From Aeoliella straminimaris (GTDB lineage Bacteria > Planctomycetota > Planctomycetia > Pirellulales > Lacipirellulaceae), in NCBI RefSeq assembly GCF_024054565.1, contig NZ_JAMXLR010000036.1, forward strand, positions 124,001 through 188,000: a stretch of DNA of 64,000 nt, written 5' to 3'. The position numbers and the translations under genes were made by a program. Shown here one piece after another: positions 17,812 through 26,440 of the stretch. Numbering within the stretch: position 1 is the stretch's first letter; each line of letters opens with the position of its first letter. Below the pieces are notes generated by a model. That model did not search any database, had not been told where the DNA came from, and was given only the letters and a program-made list of their open reading frames with translations.

Positions 17812-18951
17812 ATGTCCAGTTCTCTTGAAGTTGTGATTGCCGGTGGTGGTTCGCCGGGCCATGTCTATCCCGGGCTTGCCATTGCCGATGCGCTGCGAGC
17901 ACGGTTGCCGAACGTTTCGATCCTGTTTGCTGGCACCGGGCGGCCGCTCGAACGACACCTGGTGCGGGCCGCTGGTTACAATCACATGGCGCTGCCCGCC
18001 AAGCCTGCGCCGCACAACCCGCTGGAAGCGGTGCGGTTCATTACCGACAACGCCCTGGGCTTCATGGCCGCGGCCTGGATGCTTCGCGAACAACACACTT
18101 CGCTCGTCATTGGCCTGGGTGGTTACGCCAGTGCTTCGACGGTCCGTGCAGCCGTTGGGCGGGGCATTCCGACCGTGCTGCTGGAACAAAACGCCACGAC
18201 CGGACGCACGACCAAGTGGCTCTCGGGCATGGTCGAATCGGTCTGCACCGGCTTCAAGGAAGTTACGCCGTATCTGTCGCCCGTGGCCGAGGTCGTTCAC
18301 ACCGGCACGCCGGCTCGCCCGCGGTTTCTCAAACAGTATCAACAATGGCAACAGCAGGGCGAGGTGGTCCGTCGCTCGCGCGAGCCCCGTATCGTGGTGC
18401 TCGGCGGTTCGGGCGGAGCGCAAACCCTCAACAAGCATATGCCGGACGTCGTGTCGCGACTGTCCGAGGAACTCAAGGACTGGCGGGTCGTCCATCAGAC
18501 GGGCGAAGGTCAGTTGCAGTGCACTGAGGACCGGTACCCCAGCGACACGTCGCAGATTCTTACCGTTAGCTATATCGACGAGTTGGCCTCGCTGTTGTTC
18601 GAAACCGACATCGTGGTCTGCCGCGCGGGCGGAACCACCCTGGCCGAGTTGGCCCTGGCCGGAGTACCGGCCGTGGTGGTGCCTTTTCCCGATGCTTCGG
18701 AGAATCACCAGATGGCCAACGCCGAGGTGTATCGCGAAGCGGGTGCTTGCGTCGTGGTGGACGAATGGGCCGCCGGCGACCGCTTGACCGACGAACTTAC
18801 CAGCAAAATCCGCGAACTGGCTGCCGATCACCAGCGCCGCGAAGACATGAGCCGCGCGATGCGCGGCCTCGCCCACCCCGACGCCGCAGATGCCATCGCC
18901 AGCCGGTGCTGCGAGATCCTCTGCGGCACCGACATGCGAGTCGCCGCGTAG
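17812..18951 (+). CDS. murG: UDP-N-acetylglucosamine--MurNAc-pentapeptide transferase
   Basis: A 379-residue GT28 enzyme, close to the usual ~360. It transfers GlcNAc to lipid I to make lipid II at the cytoplasmic face of the inner membrane. Motifs seen are the N-terminal Gly-rich GGGSPGHVYPGLAIADAL (GGTGGH variant), IGLGGYASAS, LLEQNATTGRTTKW, VLGGSGGAQTLNK and the acceptor/donor region VCRAGGTTLAELALAGVPAVVVPFP. The start ATG at 17812 was chosen because the GT-B fold begins there; the upstream frame has no such character. It follows the Mur ligase on the same strand, with a 413-base gap containing a large inverted repeat. Confidence 0.95.
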   Translation: MSSSLEVVIAGGGSPGHVYPGLAIADALRARLPNVSILFAGTGRPLERHLVRAAGYNHMALPAKPAPHNPLEAVRFITDNALGFMAAAWMLREQHTSLVIGLGGYASASTVRAAVGRGIPTVLLEQNATTGRTTKWLSGMVESVCTGFKEVTPYLSPVAEVVHTGTPARPRFLKQYQQWQQQGEVVRRSREPRIVVLGGSGGAQTLNKHMPDVVSRLSEELKDWRVVHQTGEGQLQCTEDRYPSDTSQILTVSYIDELASLLFETDIVVCRAGGTTLAELALAGVPAVVVPFPDASENHQMANAEVYREAGACVVVDEWAAGDRLTDELTSKIRELAADHQRREDMSRAMRGLAHPDAADAIASRCCEILCGTDMRVAA

Positions 18952-19067
18952 CTGCGAGCGCGCATCACAACTCAACGTGCCTGGAGTAGGACTCCACGCC
19001 CCGCGCGCACCTTCCCCGTAGCCACTGTCGCCAGACGGTGGACCTAACCACTAGAGCTGCAAGGTGC

Positions 19068-19094
19068 CTGGGGTCGAGCTCCGCGAGCCCCCAG
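19068..19094. repeat. Short GC-rich hairpin between murG and the HTH gene
   Basis: CTGGGG (19068-19073) and CCCCAG (19089-19094) form a 6-bp stem in the 199-base gap between convergent genes, so it could end either transcript. Confidence 0.35.
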
Positions 19095-19150
19095 CAATCA
19101 GCCCACAATCAACCGAGCGAAAACTCCTCGCGGACCGCGTGGCGTTCCGG

Positions 19151-20212
19151 CTATTTCAGCTTGTTCGTTTTGGGACAACTTCCGGGATCTAGATTCGTGG
19201 GCCCAAAACTCCCTGGCCCTTTCGACGGCGACGGCTGGCAAACCGCTGCTTTTTCCGATGCTTTTAGCGCCTCCGAAGAGTTTGTCCCCCCGCGTTGTTC
19301 CCCGCATGGTTCCGAGGCCGATGCAGAGGCTGACTCAGCGCGTTGTTTCCTGATCACCCCGATCAAGTCGTCGCGAAATTTCTGCAGCGCCTCCCAATCG
19401 ACCACCAGGCCGGGCGCCGGCTGTTTGCCATACCGTGCCGGGTTGAGCTTCTCCAGATTCCTGGCCGACTGCTGCCACGTCTGCCCGCGCGGCGGCACCC
19501 ACTTCGGCGGCACCACTGGCCCATCCATCGGCGGCACCGTGTCCGGTTGAGCCTCTGGCGGTGCTACGGGAGGATTTGGTGCGGCATCGTTGGAAGCATC
19601 GCTGGAGGGCGCGTCGGAAGCATCGTTTGAAGAGGCATGGGCGGAGTCAGCCGCGGCATCGTTGGTGGCAAAATCGCTGGTCCTTTCACCCGGCGCATAA
19701 TCGCGCGGCCACCACGCAGGTTCGTAGGGCGGCAGGGTGTCGCCCGGCTTCGCAGCCAGCTCCGGAACCAGGTTCACGAACGCCTGATCGATCTTCCGGC
19801 CCAGGTACGCCTCATCCTCCCGAAACACGGCCGCACAGAGCACCGCATCTTTCACCTGGCCGGCAAGTTTGACCAGTTCCACGCGAGTCAAAGTGACTTT
19901 ATCAGCCGCGTTGGCCGCATCCCGTCTGGCTTGCCGCTCCAAACGCCGTTTCTCCTGCCGATCGAGCAACCACGCCGCAGCCCGCCAATGGGTGTCCGCC
20001 TTCCGCTGGATGGCTTGTAGCGGCCGGAGCTGCACCGCCATCTCCGCGCGACGTACGCGGAGGTCGAAATCCTCATCAACCGTGCGCTCCCGCTTAATCG
20101 TCTTCCGGTCGCACCCCACGTAACGAGCAATGCTCGCCATGCTCATCCCGGCCGAAATCAGCGCGGTGATTTCGCCTTTTTTTACATCGTCCAACACTCG
20201 TGGTCGTGCCAT
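19151..20212 (-). CDS. Homeodomain-like HTH protein, possible mobile-element or accessory gene
   Basis: A 353-residue protein. The start at 20212 was preferred over the upstream Met at 20260 because GGAG lies 11 bases before it and the domain begins at once. Residues ~1-55 form a helix-turn-helix (EITALISAGMSMASIARYVGCDRKTIKRE) like those of small terminases and resolvases, followed by an Arg/Ala-rich helical region. The middle (~160-240) is low-complexity Ala/Asp/Pro/Ser-rich. The extreme C-terminus is coded inside the dyad element at 19167, so the original stop may have been lost to an inserted repeat. It borders a repeat-rich zone. Function unknown; sequence-specific DNA binding is likely. 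Confidence 0.6.
   Translation of the reverse strand: MARPRVLDDVKKGEITALISAGMSMASIARYVGCDRKTIKRERTVDEDFDLRVRRAEMAVQLRPLQAIQRKADTHWRAAAWLLDRQEKRRLERQARRDAANAADKVTLTRVELVKLAGQVKDAVLCAAVFREDEAYLGRKIDQAFVNLVPELAAKPGDTLPPYEPAWWPRDYAPGERTSDFATNDAAADSAHASSNDASDAPSSDASNDAAPNPPVAPPEAQPDTVPPMDGPVVPPKWVPPRGQTWQQSARNLEKLNPARYGKQPAPGLVVDWEALQKFRDDLIGVIRKQRAESASASASEPCGEQRGGTNSSEALKASEKAAVCQPSPSKGPGSFGPTNLDPGSCPKTNKLK
19167..19216. repeat. Dyad element, copy 2 (related to 1010)
   Basis: GTTTTGGG (19167-19174) and CCCAAAAC (19202-19209) form an inverted repeat; the whole unit is about 80% identical, without gaps, to 1010-1059. It lies in the last codons of the HTH gene. Confidence 0.6.
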
Positions 20213-20414
20213 TTTCCGGTTCTCCAGCGTTCGAGGGATATAAACATGCGTACACTTCATGCCGCATCCCCGTTATACCCCGCAGAGTGTAAAAAAATGA
20301 GCACAAACCAAGCAGAAACGCCGAGTTTTCACGTGGATACATTCGTAGCCGGATTCGCAAGAATTTGGAAGGCAGCAGGGGAATTTGAACAGAAGGTAAC
20401 GAAGGAAACAAAGA

Positions 20415-20803
20415 AGTCGTAGGGTGGGTGGTTCCGTCGGCGGTGACAACCTGTCGTGGCGAGAGCATCTACCCGCCGATGGGTTCACCCACCATCTGCG
20501 TTGGGCTTCAACGGTGGGTGAAGTGAGCCGGTGGATACTCGTGTAAAACTGCGAATCGCTGCCCCGGCAGAACCACCCACCCTACGTACTTCGAGCACCC
20601 ACCCTACGTACTCCACGAGGTGCCTGTAGCGAGTTAACCAGAAGGGAACAGATAGGACAGAAGGCGAAGAATACAACAGAAGGCAACGAAGAGAACGAAG
20701 ACGTTCTGATGCCACCCCACCCCGGCAGAATCATCTGCGCTGCGAGATGGCTGGAAACGAGCTGCACAGGGGCATCGATCCGAGAGTGCTTCGGAGTTTC
20801 ACG
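20415..20803. repeat. ~380-bp direct repeat, copy 1
   Basis: Nearly identical to 21431-21802. The first ~170 bases are bounded by a perfect 16-bp inverted repeat, GTAGGGTGGGTGGTTC (20419-20434) and GAACCACCCACCCTAC (20570-20585). The rest holds a purine-rich section (AACAGAAGGCAACGAAG) and ends near TCACGCTGACG. This copy has about 17 extra bases after the inner element, including a further copy of CACCCACCCTACGTACT. No coding sequence is evident, so it looks like a non-autonomous repetitive element. Confidence 0.85.
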
Positions 20804-20909
20804 CTGACGCACTTTCTAATCGTCCAATCTGGTACAATACTGCCCAAGCTGTGACCGACAGAGGGGCACAGCTCCCGTAAACTTCCAATAGCTAGTTCGC
20901 GAAAATCAA

Positions 20910-21287
20910 ATGAATGACGAACGTAGTGCCGAACGAAGTTACAAGCGTCATTTCCATATCAGCTTAAGGGCAGCACTAGCACTGATGCTGGTAGTGGCAG
21001 TCTATGGGGCAGGATGGGCTTCGCATGGGTGGTACAGCCAAAGGAATGACAAACTGCCCGGTCCTGTAACTGTTCAGTATGTCGAGAGCCTCGATATTAT
21101 TGAGCTTGGAGGGACGCGTGACGACGTGAGAAGATTAACGCAGCTCATCGAAGAATTAAGGAAGTATGATCTGGACGTGATAAAGGTCAACGAAGACCTA
21201 AATAAGAAGGAGCGAGATGATATGAAAAAGTTCATTGAAGAGTTTCGAGAGAAGACCCAAGGGACGACAGACAAGAAGATCGATTAG
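20910..21287 (+). CDS. Small single-pass membrane protein between direct repeats
   Basis: A 125-residue protein with a short basic N-terminus, one membrane segment (~19-37, LRAALALMLVVAVYGAGWA) and a charged helical C-terminal half likely to form a coiled coil (~75-118). The FHISLRAALALMLVV start resembles the 'FSLRSLLVLTLVVA' N-terminus shared by many planctomycete paralogues. It is enclosed by two ~380-bp direct repeats, so it may be carried as cargo. Function unknown. Confidence 0.65.
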   Translation: MNDERSAERSYKRHFHISLRAALALMLVVAVYGAGWASHGWYSQRNDKLPGPVTVQYVESLDIIELGGTRDDVRRLTQLIEELRKYDLDVIKVNEDLNKKERDDMKKFIEEFREKTQGTTDKKID

Positions 21288-21363
21288 AGTTCAACCGCTT
21301 GTCAAAGTATCATGGACGTCAGCGTCCAGCCTGGAGTTAGGACCTCGCCAGGTTATACCGGAC

Positions 21364-21432
21364 ACATCGTCCGGCGCAGCTTCTCGAAATCTCCAAACTC
21401 CCCGCGGTGTAAATGCCCATTCGAGCACTCAG
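21364..21432. repeat. 68-bp repeat, copy 1
   Basis: About 90% identical to 23004-23072 (shared core CTCGAAATCTCCAAACTC and TTCGAGCACTCAG). It abuts the left end of the second 380-bp repeat, so it may mark an insertion site or belong to a larger broken element. Confidence 0.7.
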
Positions 21433-21802
21433 TCGTAGGGTGGGTGGTTCCGTCGGCGGTGACAACTTGTCGTGGCGAGAACTTCTACCCGCCGATGGGT
21501 TCACCCACCATGGCATGGACTACACGCACAATCGGTGGGTGAAGTGAGCCGGTGGATACTCGTGTAAACTGGCTAATCGCTGCCCCGGCAGAACCACCCA
21601 CCCTACCTGCTCCACGAGCGCCCAGTAGCGAGAAAAACAGAAGAGAACAGATAGGACAGAGGACGACAAATACAACAGAAGGCAACGAAGAGAACGAAGA
21701 CGTTCTGATGACACCCCACCCCGGCAGAATCATCTGCGCTGCGAGATGGCTGGAAACGAGCTGCACAGGGGCATCGATCTAAGAGTGCTTCGGCGTGTCA
21801 CG
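21431..21802. repeat. ~380-bp direct repeat, copy 2
   Basis: Same arrangement as copy 1. The inner inverted repeat is at 21435-21450 and 21591-21606, and the purine-rich section follows. Its right end runs into a 9-bp palindrome, TTCGGCGTG / CACGCCGAA (21789-21807). Differences from copy 1 are scattered substitutions and a ~17-base deletion. Confidence 0.85.
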
Positions 21803-22051
21803 CCGAAAGCAATTGAGTTGCCCGGCCTAAATTGCTGAGGTGATGTACGCCGCCGTCAGATTGGTCTATAATCGAACTTGCACCAGGGAGGGTCACTCCT
21901 TTGCACTTACGGGCGTCTTCTAGAATGCGTCGGAGATGAAGCCGAGGGAAGCTTGGGCGCGCAGTATCTGCAACCGATAGAAACGGATACACTAGAACAA
22001 ATTGTCATCTCACCAGGAGCTGGCAGCTTCATCGGGCTTGTTGCTGACCTC

Positions 22052-22891
22052 ATGAGCACTCGACGATTCACACTGCCGATTGTGTGCGTAATGCTGCTTT
22101 GCGGGCAAAGCCATAGTTCTGCAGATACCAGTGAAGCGCTACGACACGAAACCAGCATTATCATCTCTCAACTGGCCGACGGCGAAGGTGAATTGGACTA
22201 CGAGATTCGTATCGGTGGGCCTTCGCGCTACGTTGTGCCCGTTGAATCAGTCGCACTAACGGCTCCGGACGGTACACTTGTGGGTTGGCAAGTCGAGCGG
22301 GGCCGGTCTTACTCTACCGTATCTGCAGAGTCATTCGACGAACTAGAAACAAGGTTTTTTGGTGAGTGGAGTGTCGCCGAGACGCTAGTAGGTGGAGAAC
22401 AGGTACACTATGAATTCACGCTGAATACCTTCGATTTGGTCGAAGTCTTTTCTGAAGTACCGACAATTCTGTCTCCCACCCCTGGTGCTACGGTACCTCT
22501 CGAGTTCACCGTGACTTGGGCATACGAAGATGGCACCATTCCGATGCTATCCACTATAGGGCGCACAGACTTATTGCAAGGAGTACGCTCCTTTAACACA
22601 GTTTCTACTTCACCGACGTCCTGGAACGTGGAAGTAGAACCCACAGGGGAGTTTGACCTGATAGATGTGACATTGAGCGCGGGCAACTCGATGCGAATGG
22701 AGAACGGGGTGAGCTTTGTCCCCCCAATCGATCGCATCAATGATGAATTCTACTTTGGGACCTTCTTTCGAACATTGTCTTCGCCAGTAGCTTTCGTCGT
22801 AGCAGTTCCCGAGCCGCCAAGCGGACTGTTCATGGCTAGCTTCCTTGTACTCGCGATTGCGTCTGGCGGTCGGGTAAGATCGGGTACATGA
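22052..22891 (+). CDS. PEP-CTERM exported protein
   Basis: A 279-residue protein. The start at ATG 22052 gives a clear signal peptide (TLPIVCVMLLCGQSHSSA); the frame extends upstream without domain character. The body is Ser/Thr/Gly-rich and beta-type with no named domain. The C-terminus carries a PEP-CTERM sorting signal: VPEPPSGLF, a hydrophobic stretch (MASFLVLAIAS) and basic residues. Such proteins are exported and processed by exosortase, and in planctomycetes often end up at the cell surface. The gene lies between repeats at 21431-21802 and 22951-23072. Confidence 0.75.
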   Translation: MSTRRFTLPIVCVMLLCGQSHSSADTSEALRHETSIIISQLADGEGELDYEIRIGGPSRYVVPVESVALTAPDGTLVGWQVERGRSYSTVSAESFDELETRFFGEWSVAETLVGGEQVHYEFTLNTFDLVEVFSEVPTILSPTPGATVPLEFTVTWAYEDGTIPMLSTIGRTDLLQGVRSFNTVSTSPTSWNVEVEPTGEFDLIDVTLSAGNSMRMENGVSFVPPIDRINDEFYFGTFFRTLSSPVAFVVAVPEPPSGLFMASFLVLAIASGGRVRSGT

Positions 22892-22950
22892 ACCCCAAGC
22901 CTTCGCAGGGCATCAGGCCTTGTGTCGAACAGTCTCTCTGTAGCACGACG

Positions 22951-22973
22951 CGTCAGCGTGAAACGTCGAAGCA
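22951..22973. repeat. Inverted copy of the 380-bp repeat end
   Basis: CGTCAGCGTGAAAC followed by CGAAGCA matches the reverse complement of the right end of copy 1 (around 20786-20806) at about 21 of 23 positions. It looks like a fragment of the same element family in opposite orientation. Confidence 0.5.
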
Positions 22974-23003
22974 GACTGCATCAGCGAGCTAATCTGCCTC
23001 GGC

Positions 23004-23072
23004 CACATCGTCCTGCGCAGCCTCTCGAAATCTCCAAACTCCTCGCGGTGTAAACCCCCTTCGAGCACTCAG
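23004..23072. repeat. 68-bp repeat, copy 2
   Basis: Second copy of the sequence at 21364-21432, in the same orientation, about 90% identical. Confidence 0.7.
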
Positions 23073-23102
23073 ATCGCAAGTCACAGCACTCCCATCGCTC
23101 AC

Positions 23103-23993
23103 CTACTTCCCCTCCGCCGACTCCTCCAGTAAATACTTGTCGAACCAGTCGAGCATCGCCCGCTGCATTTCTGCCGCATTCGTGGCGGTGATCAGGTTGT
23201 GCCCCACGTCGGGCACGATTTTCAATTGGTGCGGCACTTTGGCTTTGGTCATGGCTTTGTCGATCCAAGTTCCGTGCACCGCGGGTACCAGTTTGTCTTC
23301 GCCGCCCATCATCACTAGCGACGGGGCGTCGTCGGGGGTTACTTGCACCAGGGGCGAGAATTCTTCCGCCTTGTCCATCGGCAGGTTCAGCGCTGGGAAA
23401 CTATGGTATTCGGATTGACCTTCGCTCGAGTCCCACACGATCACCCGCAAATCCGTGGGCGGAACCAGGGCCACCACGGCCTGCACGCGGCTCGACGTCT
23501 TCAGCAGCGGATCGGCCGCGTCGTCTTGTCCGTCTTCGCCGGTGGTGCCGAGCATCAACGACAGATGCCCGCCCGCGCTCATGCCGGTGACGCCGATGCG
23601 ATTGGGGTCGATGTCGAACCGCTCGGCATTCTGCCGCACGAACCGCACCGCGCGGCGGACGTCCGACACCGCTTCGGGAATCGTGTACTTCGGGCTGCTG
23701 CCATGCCGCACGGCGAACACCGTGTAACCTTCCTTGAGGTAGAAGGCCAGGAAGTTGCGCGTCTGCTCGGGCGGCGCCCAGCGGGAGTACCAACCGCCCG
23801 AGACCATGAACAAGATGGCCGCCTGGTTCGACTCGCCCTCGGGGCGGAAGACGTCCATGGTCATCGCCAGGCCATCTTTGTGGCCGTACACCACATCGGG
23901 CTCGATGGCCGGTGCAGTGGCCTGTTCGCCCATGGCCTGCGTGGCGATCGACACGAAAAGTGCTAGAGCTACTAATGTGCTCCTGCCGTTCAT
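23103..23993 (-). CDS. Exported alpha/beta hydrolase (BD-FAE/esterase-lipase type)
   Basis: A 296-residue protein. The start at 23993 gives a signal peptide (LVALALFVSIATQAMG) and has GAGAGG-like sequence upstream; the open frame extends further but reads through a decayed fragment. Fold features are the oxyanion region FMVSGGWYS, the nucleophile elbow GMSAGG (Ser in G-x-S-x-G), a late Asp in MMGGEDKLV and a His in VGHNL. These complete a Ser-Asp-His triad. Related enzymes deacetylate carbohydrates or cleave feruloyl and other esters. DUF1080 and glycosyltransferase genes follow upstream on the same strand. Confidence 0.85.
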   Translation of the reverse strand: MNGRSTLVALALFVSIATQAMGEQATAPAIEPDVVYGHKDGLAMTMDVFRPEGESNQAAILFMVSGGWYSRWAPPEQTRNFLAFYLKEGYTVFAVRHGSSPKYTIPEAVSDVRRAVRFVRQNAERFDIDPNRIGVTGMSAGGHLSLMLGTTGEDGQDDAADPLLKTSSRVQAVVALVPPTDLRVIVWDSSEGQSEYHSFPALNLPMDKAEEFSPLVQVTPDDAPSLVMMGGEDKLVPAVHGTWIDKAMTKAKVPHQLKIVPDVGHNLITATNAAEMQRAMLDWFDKYLLEESAEGK

Positions 23994-24004
23994 AGAGTTG
24001 CCTC

Positions 24005-24064
24005 TCACTTGCTTAGTTCTTTGATGGGGGACAGCGGCCCATTGCGGTCTCGGGCCAGCTCCGG
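24005..24064 (-). pseudogene. Fragment of a DUF1080 gene C-terminus
   Basis: Reading the minus strand in frame gives ELARDRNGPLSPIKELSK followed by a stop, preceded by another in-frame stop. The end LSPIKELSK matches the LTPIKELSK C-terminus of the intact DUF1080 gene at 24275. The DNA is 25 of 26 identical over 24003-24028 versus 24273-24298. It is therefore a leftover of a duplicated or deleted paralogue directly before the hydrolase start. Confidence 0.6.
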
Positions 24065-24210
24065 CTAGTGGAAAACTCTCTTCCTCGAACGCCGGAGGGT
24101 TGTTCAATTTACCCAGGGCGGCACTTGGACTCGTGCAACTCGTCCGCGATTGCCCTGGGCTATCTTATTTCGCCCCTTCGGGGCTGCCCTTGTTCGATCT
24201 TTCGCTTCCA

Positions 24211-24240
24211 AAATCCGTGTCGATCCGTGTTCATCCGTGG
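24211..24240. repeat. Short tandem repeat of ATCCGTG units
   Basis: Three 10-base units, each containing ATCCGTGT or ATCCGTGG, lie between the hydrolase and DUF1080 genes. Similar 'ATCCGTGTTCATCCGTGG' motifs recur in intergenic DNA of many environmental bacteria; their function is unknown. Confidence 0.5.
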
Positions 24241-24274
24241 CAGATTTACTCCGCCCTGTCATCGGCCGCGTCTC

Positions 24275-24973
24275 TCACTTGCTGAGTTCTTTGATGGGCG
24301 TCAGTTCGAGCTTGCGGAACTCGACTTCGGAGCCCTCGGCTTGCACGGCGATTTGTCCCTGCTTGGTGGTGCAGTCGTAGCCGTAATTGACCAGGTCGCC
24401 GTTGACCCACACTTTGACTTTGTCGCCCACGCATTCGATGACCATCTTGTTCCACTCGCCCAGCGGCTTTTCGGAACCGTCAGTCAGGTTGAGGATCCGC
24501 CGTCGCTTGTTTCCATCGACGCCCCACTCCTCTTTGGGGCCGCGCCGCTTGACCATGTTGTCCACGGTGATGTCTTCGCCGATGCACCAGAAGTCACCAG
24601 CGTTCTCGTGCATCATCTGCACTTCGAGCGACTGCGGAAACATGCCGTACAGCCGCCGCGGCTTCGAGCTGTGCACCAGTACGCCACAATTGCCCGGCTT
24701 GTTGGCGAAGCGATACTCCACTTCCAGCCGGTAGTTGTCGTACTTCTTGTCGGTAATCAAATGCCCGCCAGGCGTGCCGAGGCTCACCAGCATGCCCTCG
24801 CGAACAATGAAGGGATTGCGGGCGTCGGGATTCTTGTCGTGCTCGGGCACGTCGATGTGCCAGCCGTCGAGGTCGGTGCCATTGAACAGCGAGACGGACT
24901 TGGGGGCTTCGTCGGCTCGCGCGGCACACGCCACACTGACAAATAGAACAAGAAGCAATCGCCTGTGATTCAT
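24275..24973 (-). CDS. DUF1080 / 3-keto-disaccharide hydrolase family, exported
   Basis: A 232-residue protein with a signal peptide (LLLVLFVSVACAARA); start ATG at 24973. The single domain has the family pattern: SLFNGTDLDGWHID near the N-terminus, LEVEYRFANKPGNCGVLVHS, LEVQMMHENAGDFW, EWNKMVIECVGDKVKVWVNG, and a C-terminal GQIAVQAEGSEVEFRKLELTPIKEL. The fold is a concanavalin-like jelly roll; characterised members hydrolyse 3-keto-glycosides. This family is greatly expanded in planctomycetes. It is likely co-oriented with the esterase gene downstream. Confidence 0.88.
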   Translation of the reverse strand: MNHRRLLLVLFVSVACAARADEAPKSVSLFNGTDLDGWHIDVPEHDKNPDARNPFIVREGMLVSLGTPGGHLITDKKYDNYRLEVEYRFANKPGNCGVLVHSSKPRRLYGMFPQSLEVQMMHENAGDFWCIGEDITVDNMVKRRGPKEEWGVDGNKRRRILNLTDGSEKPLGEWNKMVIECVGDKVKVWVNGDLVNYGYDCTTKQGQIAVQAEGSEVEFRKLELTPIKELSK

Positions 24974-25105
24974 GATGGTCTCCAAAGAAGTTGGCGGTAC
25001 AGTGAGTCCGACAGTATACCCCCGGGGGCGACTGGTTGTCATGCAATCCCTCAAGGCATGCAAGACAACTGGGGACGAATTCCATTTCTTCGAAGCAATC
25101 TAAGC

Positions 25106-26362
25106 TCAATACGATTGCGGCGCACGCAGTTCGGCGGCCGCCATGCCGCGTTCGATGATGTCGGCGGCCATGACTGGACCGTTGAGTCCGGCAAACTCAC
25201 CCTGCAATCGCTGGGCAGCCTCGCGATAACGGTTGTCGGCGAGCAACTCCTCCAGCCCGCGGCGGAGACGTTCGGGAGTGGCCCGCGAGATGGGGACCAA
25301 CTGCCCGGCGCCCAGGTAACTCACGCGGCTGGCGACGCCGGGCTGATCGTTGGTGATGGGCAGGCACAGCAGCGGCAGTCCGCGCGAGAGGGCCTCGAGC
25401 GTGGTGTTCAGCCCGGCGTGCGTGATGACGGCCGACGCGCGGTCGAGCAGCTCCAACTGCGGGGCGTAGGGAACCACCAGCACATTGTCGGGCGGCGAGA
25501 CCTGCAACGCCGCTTTCTGGCTGCCGAGCGAGAGCACCATTTGCACGTCGAGGCCGCGGGCCGACTCGGCAATCGCAGCGTACACCTCTTTCAGCTTGTT
25601 CTGCAGCGTGCCGAGCGAAGCGTAGACGAGCGGCCGCGTGTCGTCGAGCTTGTCCCAAGGGAAGGGCACGTCGCGATCGCGCGCGGCGGTGTGCCAGGGT
25701 GCGGTGTAGTGAAAATTTTCGGGCCGCGGATGGTCAGGAAAATCGAAACAGGCCGGCTGCTGTGAAACCACGGCCACGCCATGGTGGCTGTGGGGATCGG
25801 TGAGCATCGTCGGATCGATGCCGGTGGCGGTCGACACACCGCAGACACGAACGTACAGCGTACGGCACAGCCAGTTGCCGAAACGATTGCGCAGTCGCCC
25901 CCACATGTCGGGGCGATAGTTCCAGTTGAGTGGCGGCGGCGGCACCAGTGGGCTGAGGTGAATGGCCACCGCGTTGCAGGCCACGGCATACGGCACCCCT
26001 CGCTGTTCGGCCACCACGGTTGCCGAGGGAGCGATCTGATCGATCACCAGCGCGTCGATCTGTTGCTGATGGATCACGTCCCCCAACTCGGCGTAGGTAA
26101 TCTCCATCGACTGCTTCAACAGCCGGCCGGTAAAACGCATGGCCGCCAGCCCCGACTTCTCGCCCAAACGGTCCCAGCCCTGTTCGAGCTCGGGCCGGTC
26201 GCACAGCGGCGCCCAGTGGATGCCGGCGCGGTCGGCAAATGGCTTGGCCCGTTGCGCGCCCAGCAGCGTAACGCGGTGGCCTCGCCGGGCGAGCTCCGCC
26301 CCCAACGTGGTGATGGGGTTCAAGTGCCCGTGTAGTGCCGGGGAGACCAAACCGTAGTGCAT
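25106..26362 (-). CDS. GT1-family glycosyltransferase (YjiC/MGT-like)
   Basis: A 418-residue GT-B glycosyltransferase. The N-terminal acceptor domain begins LVSPALHGHLNPITTLGAELARRGHRVTLLG. The C-terminal donor domain has the GT1 signature region YASLGTLQNK, then VPYAPQLELLDRASAVITHAGLNTTLEALSRGLPLLCLP and NDQPGVASR. Family members transfer sugar from a UDP/TDP-sugar to small hydrophobic acceptors such as macrolides, flavonoids, sterols or carotenoids (CrtX). No acceptor pathway is visible. The gene begins 78 bases after the stop of the retron reverse transcriptase, on the same strand, so read-through transcription is possible. Confidence 0.88.
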   Translation of the reverse strand: MHYGLVSPALHGHLNPITTLGAELARRGHRVTLLGAQRAKPFADRAGIHWAPLCDRPELEQGWDRLGEKSGLAAMRFTGRLLKQSMEITYAELGDVIHQQQIDALVIDQIAPSATVVAEQRGVPYAVACNAVAIHLSPLVPPPPLNWNYRPDMWGRLRNRFGNWLCRTLYVRVCGVSTATGIDPTMLTDPHSHHGVAVVSQQPACFDFPDHPRPENFHYTAPWHTAARDRDVPFPWDKLDDTRPLVYASLGTLQNKLKEVYAAIAESARGLDVQMVLSLGSQKAALQVSPPDNVLVVPYAPQLELLDRASAVITHAGLNTTLEALSRGLPLLCLPITNDQPGVASRVSYLGAGQLVPISRATPERLRRGLEELLADNRYREAAQRLQGEFAGLNGPVMAADIIERGMAAAELRAPQSY

Positions 26363-26440
26363 CTCGGGCGAGTTCCTGGGTGGGGATGCGGAGGTGACGT
26401 GCGTCGCTGAGGAATGGCCATTGTATCGATGAACACGGGG

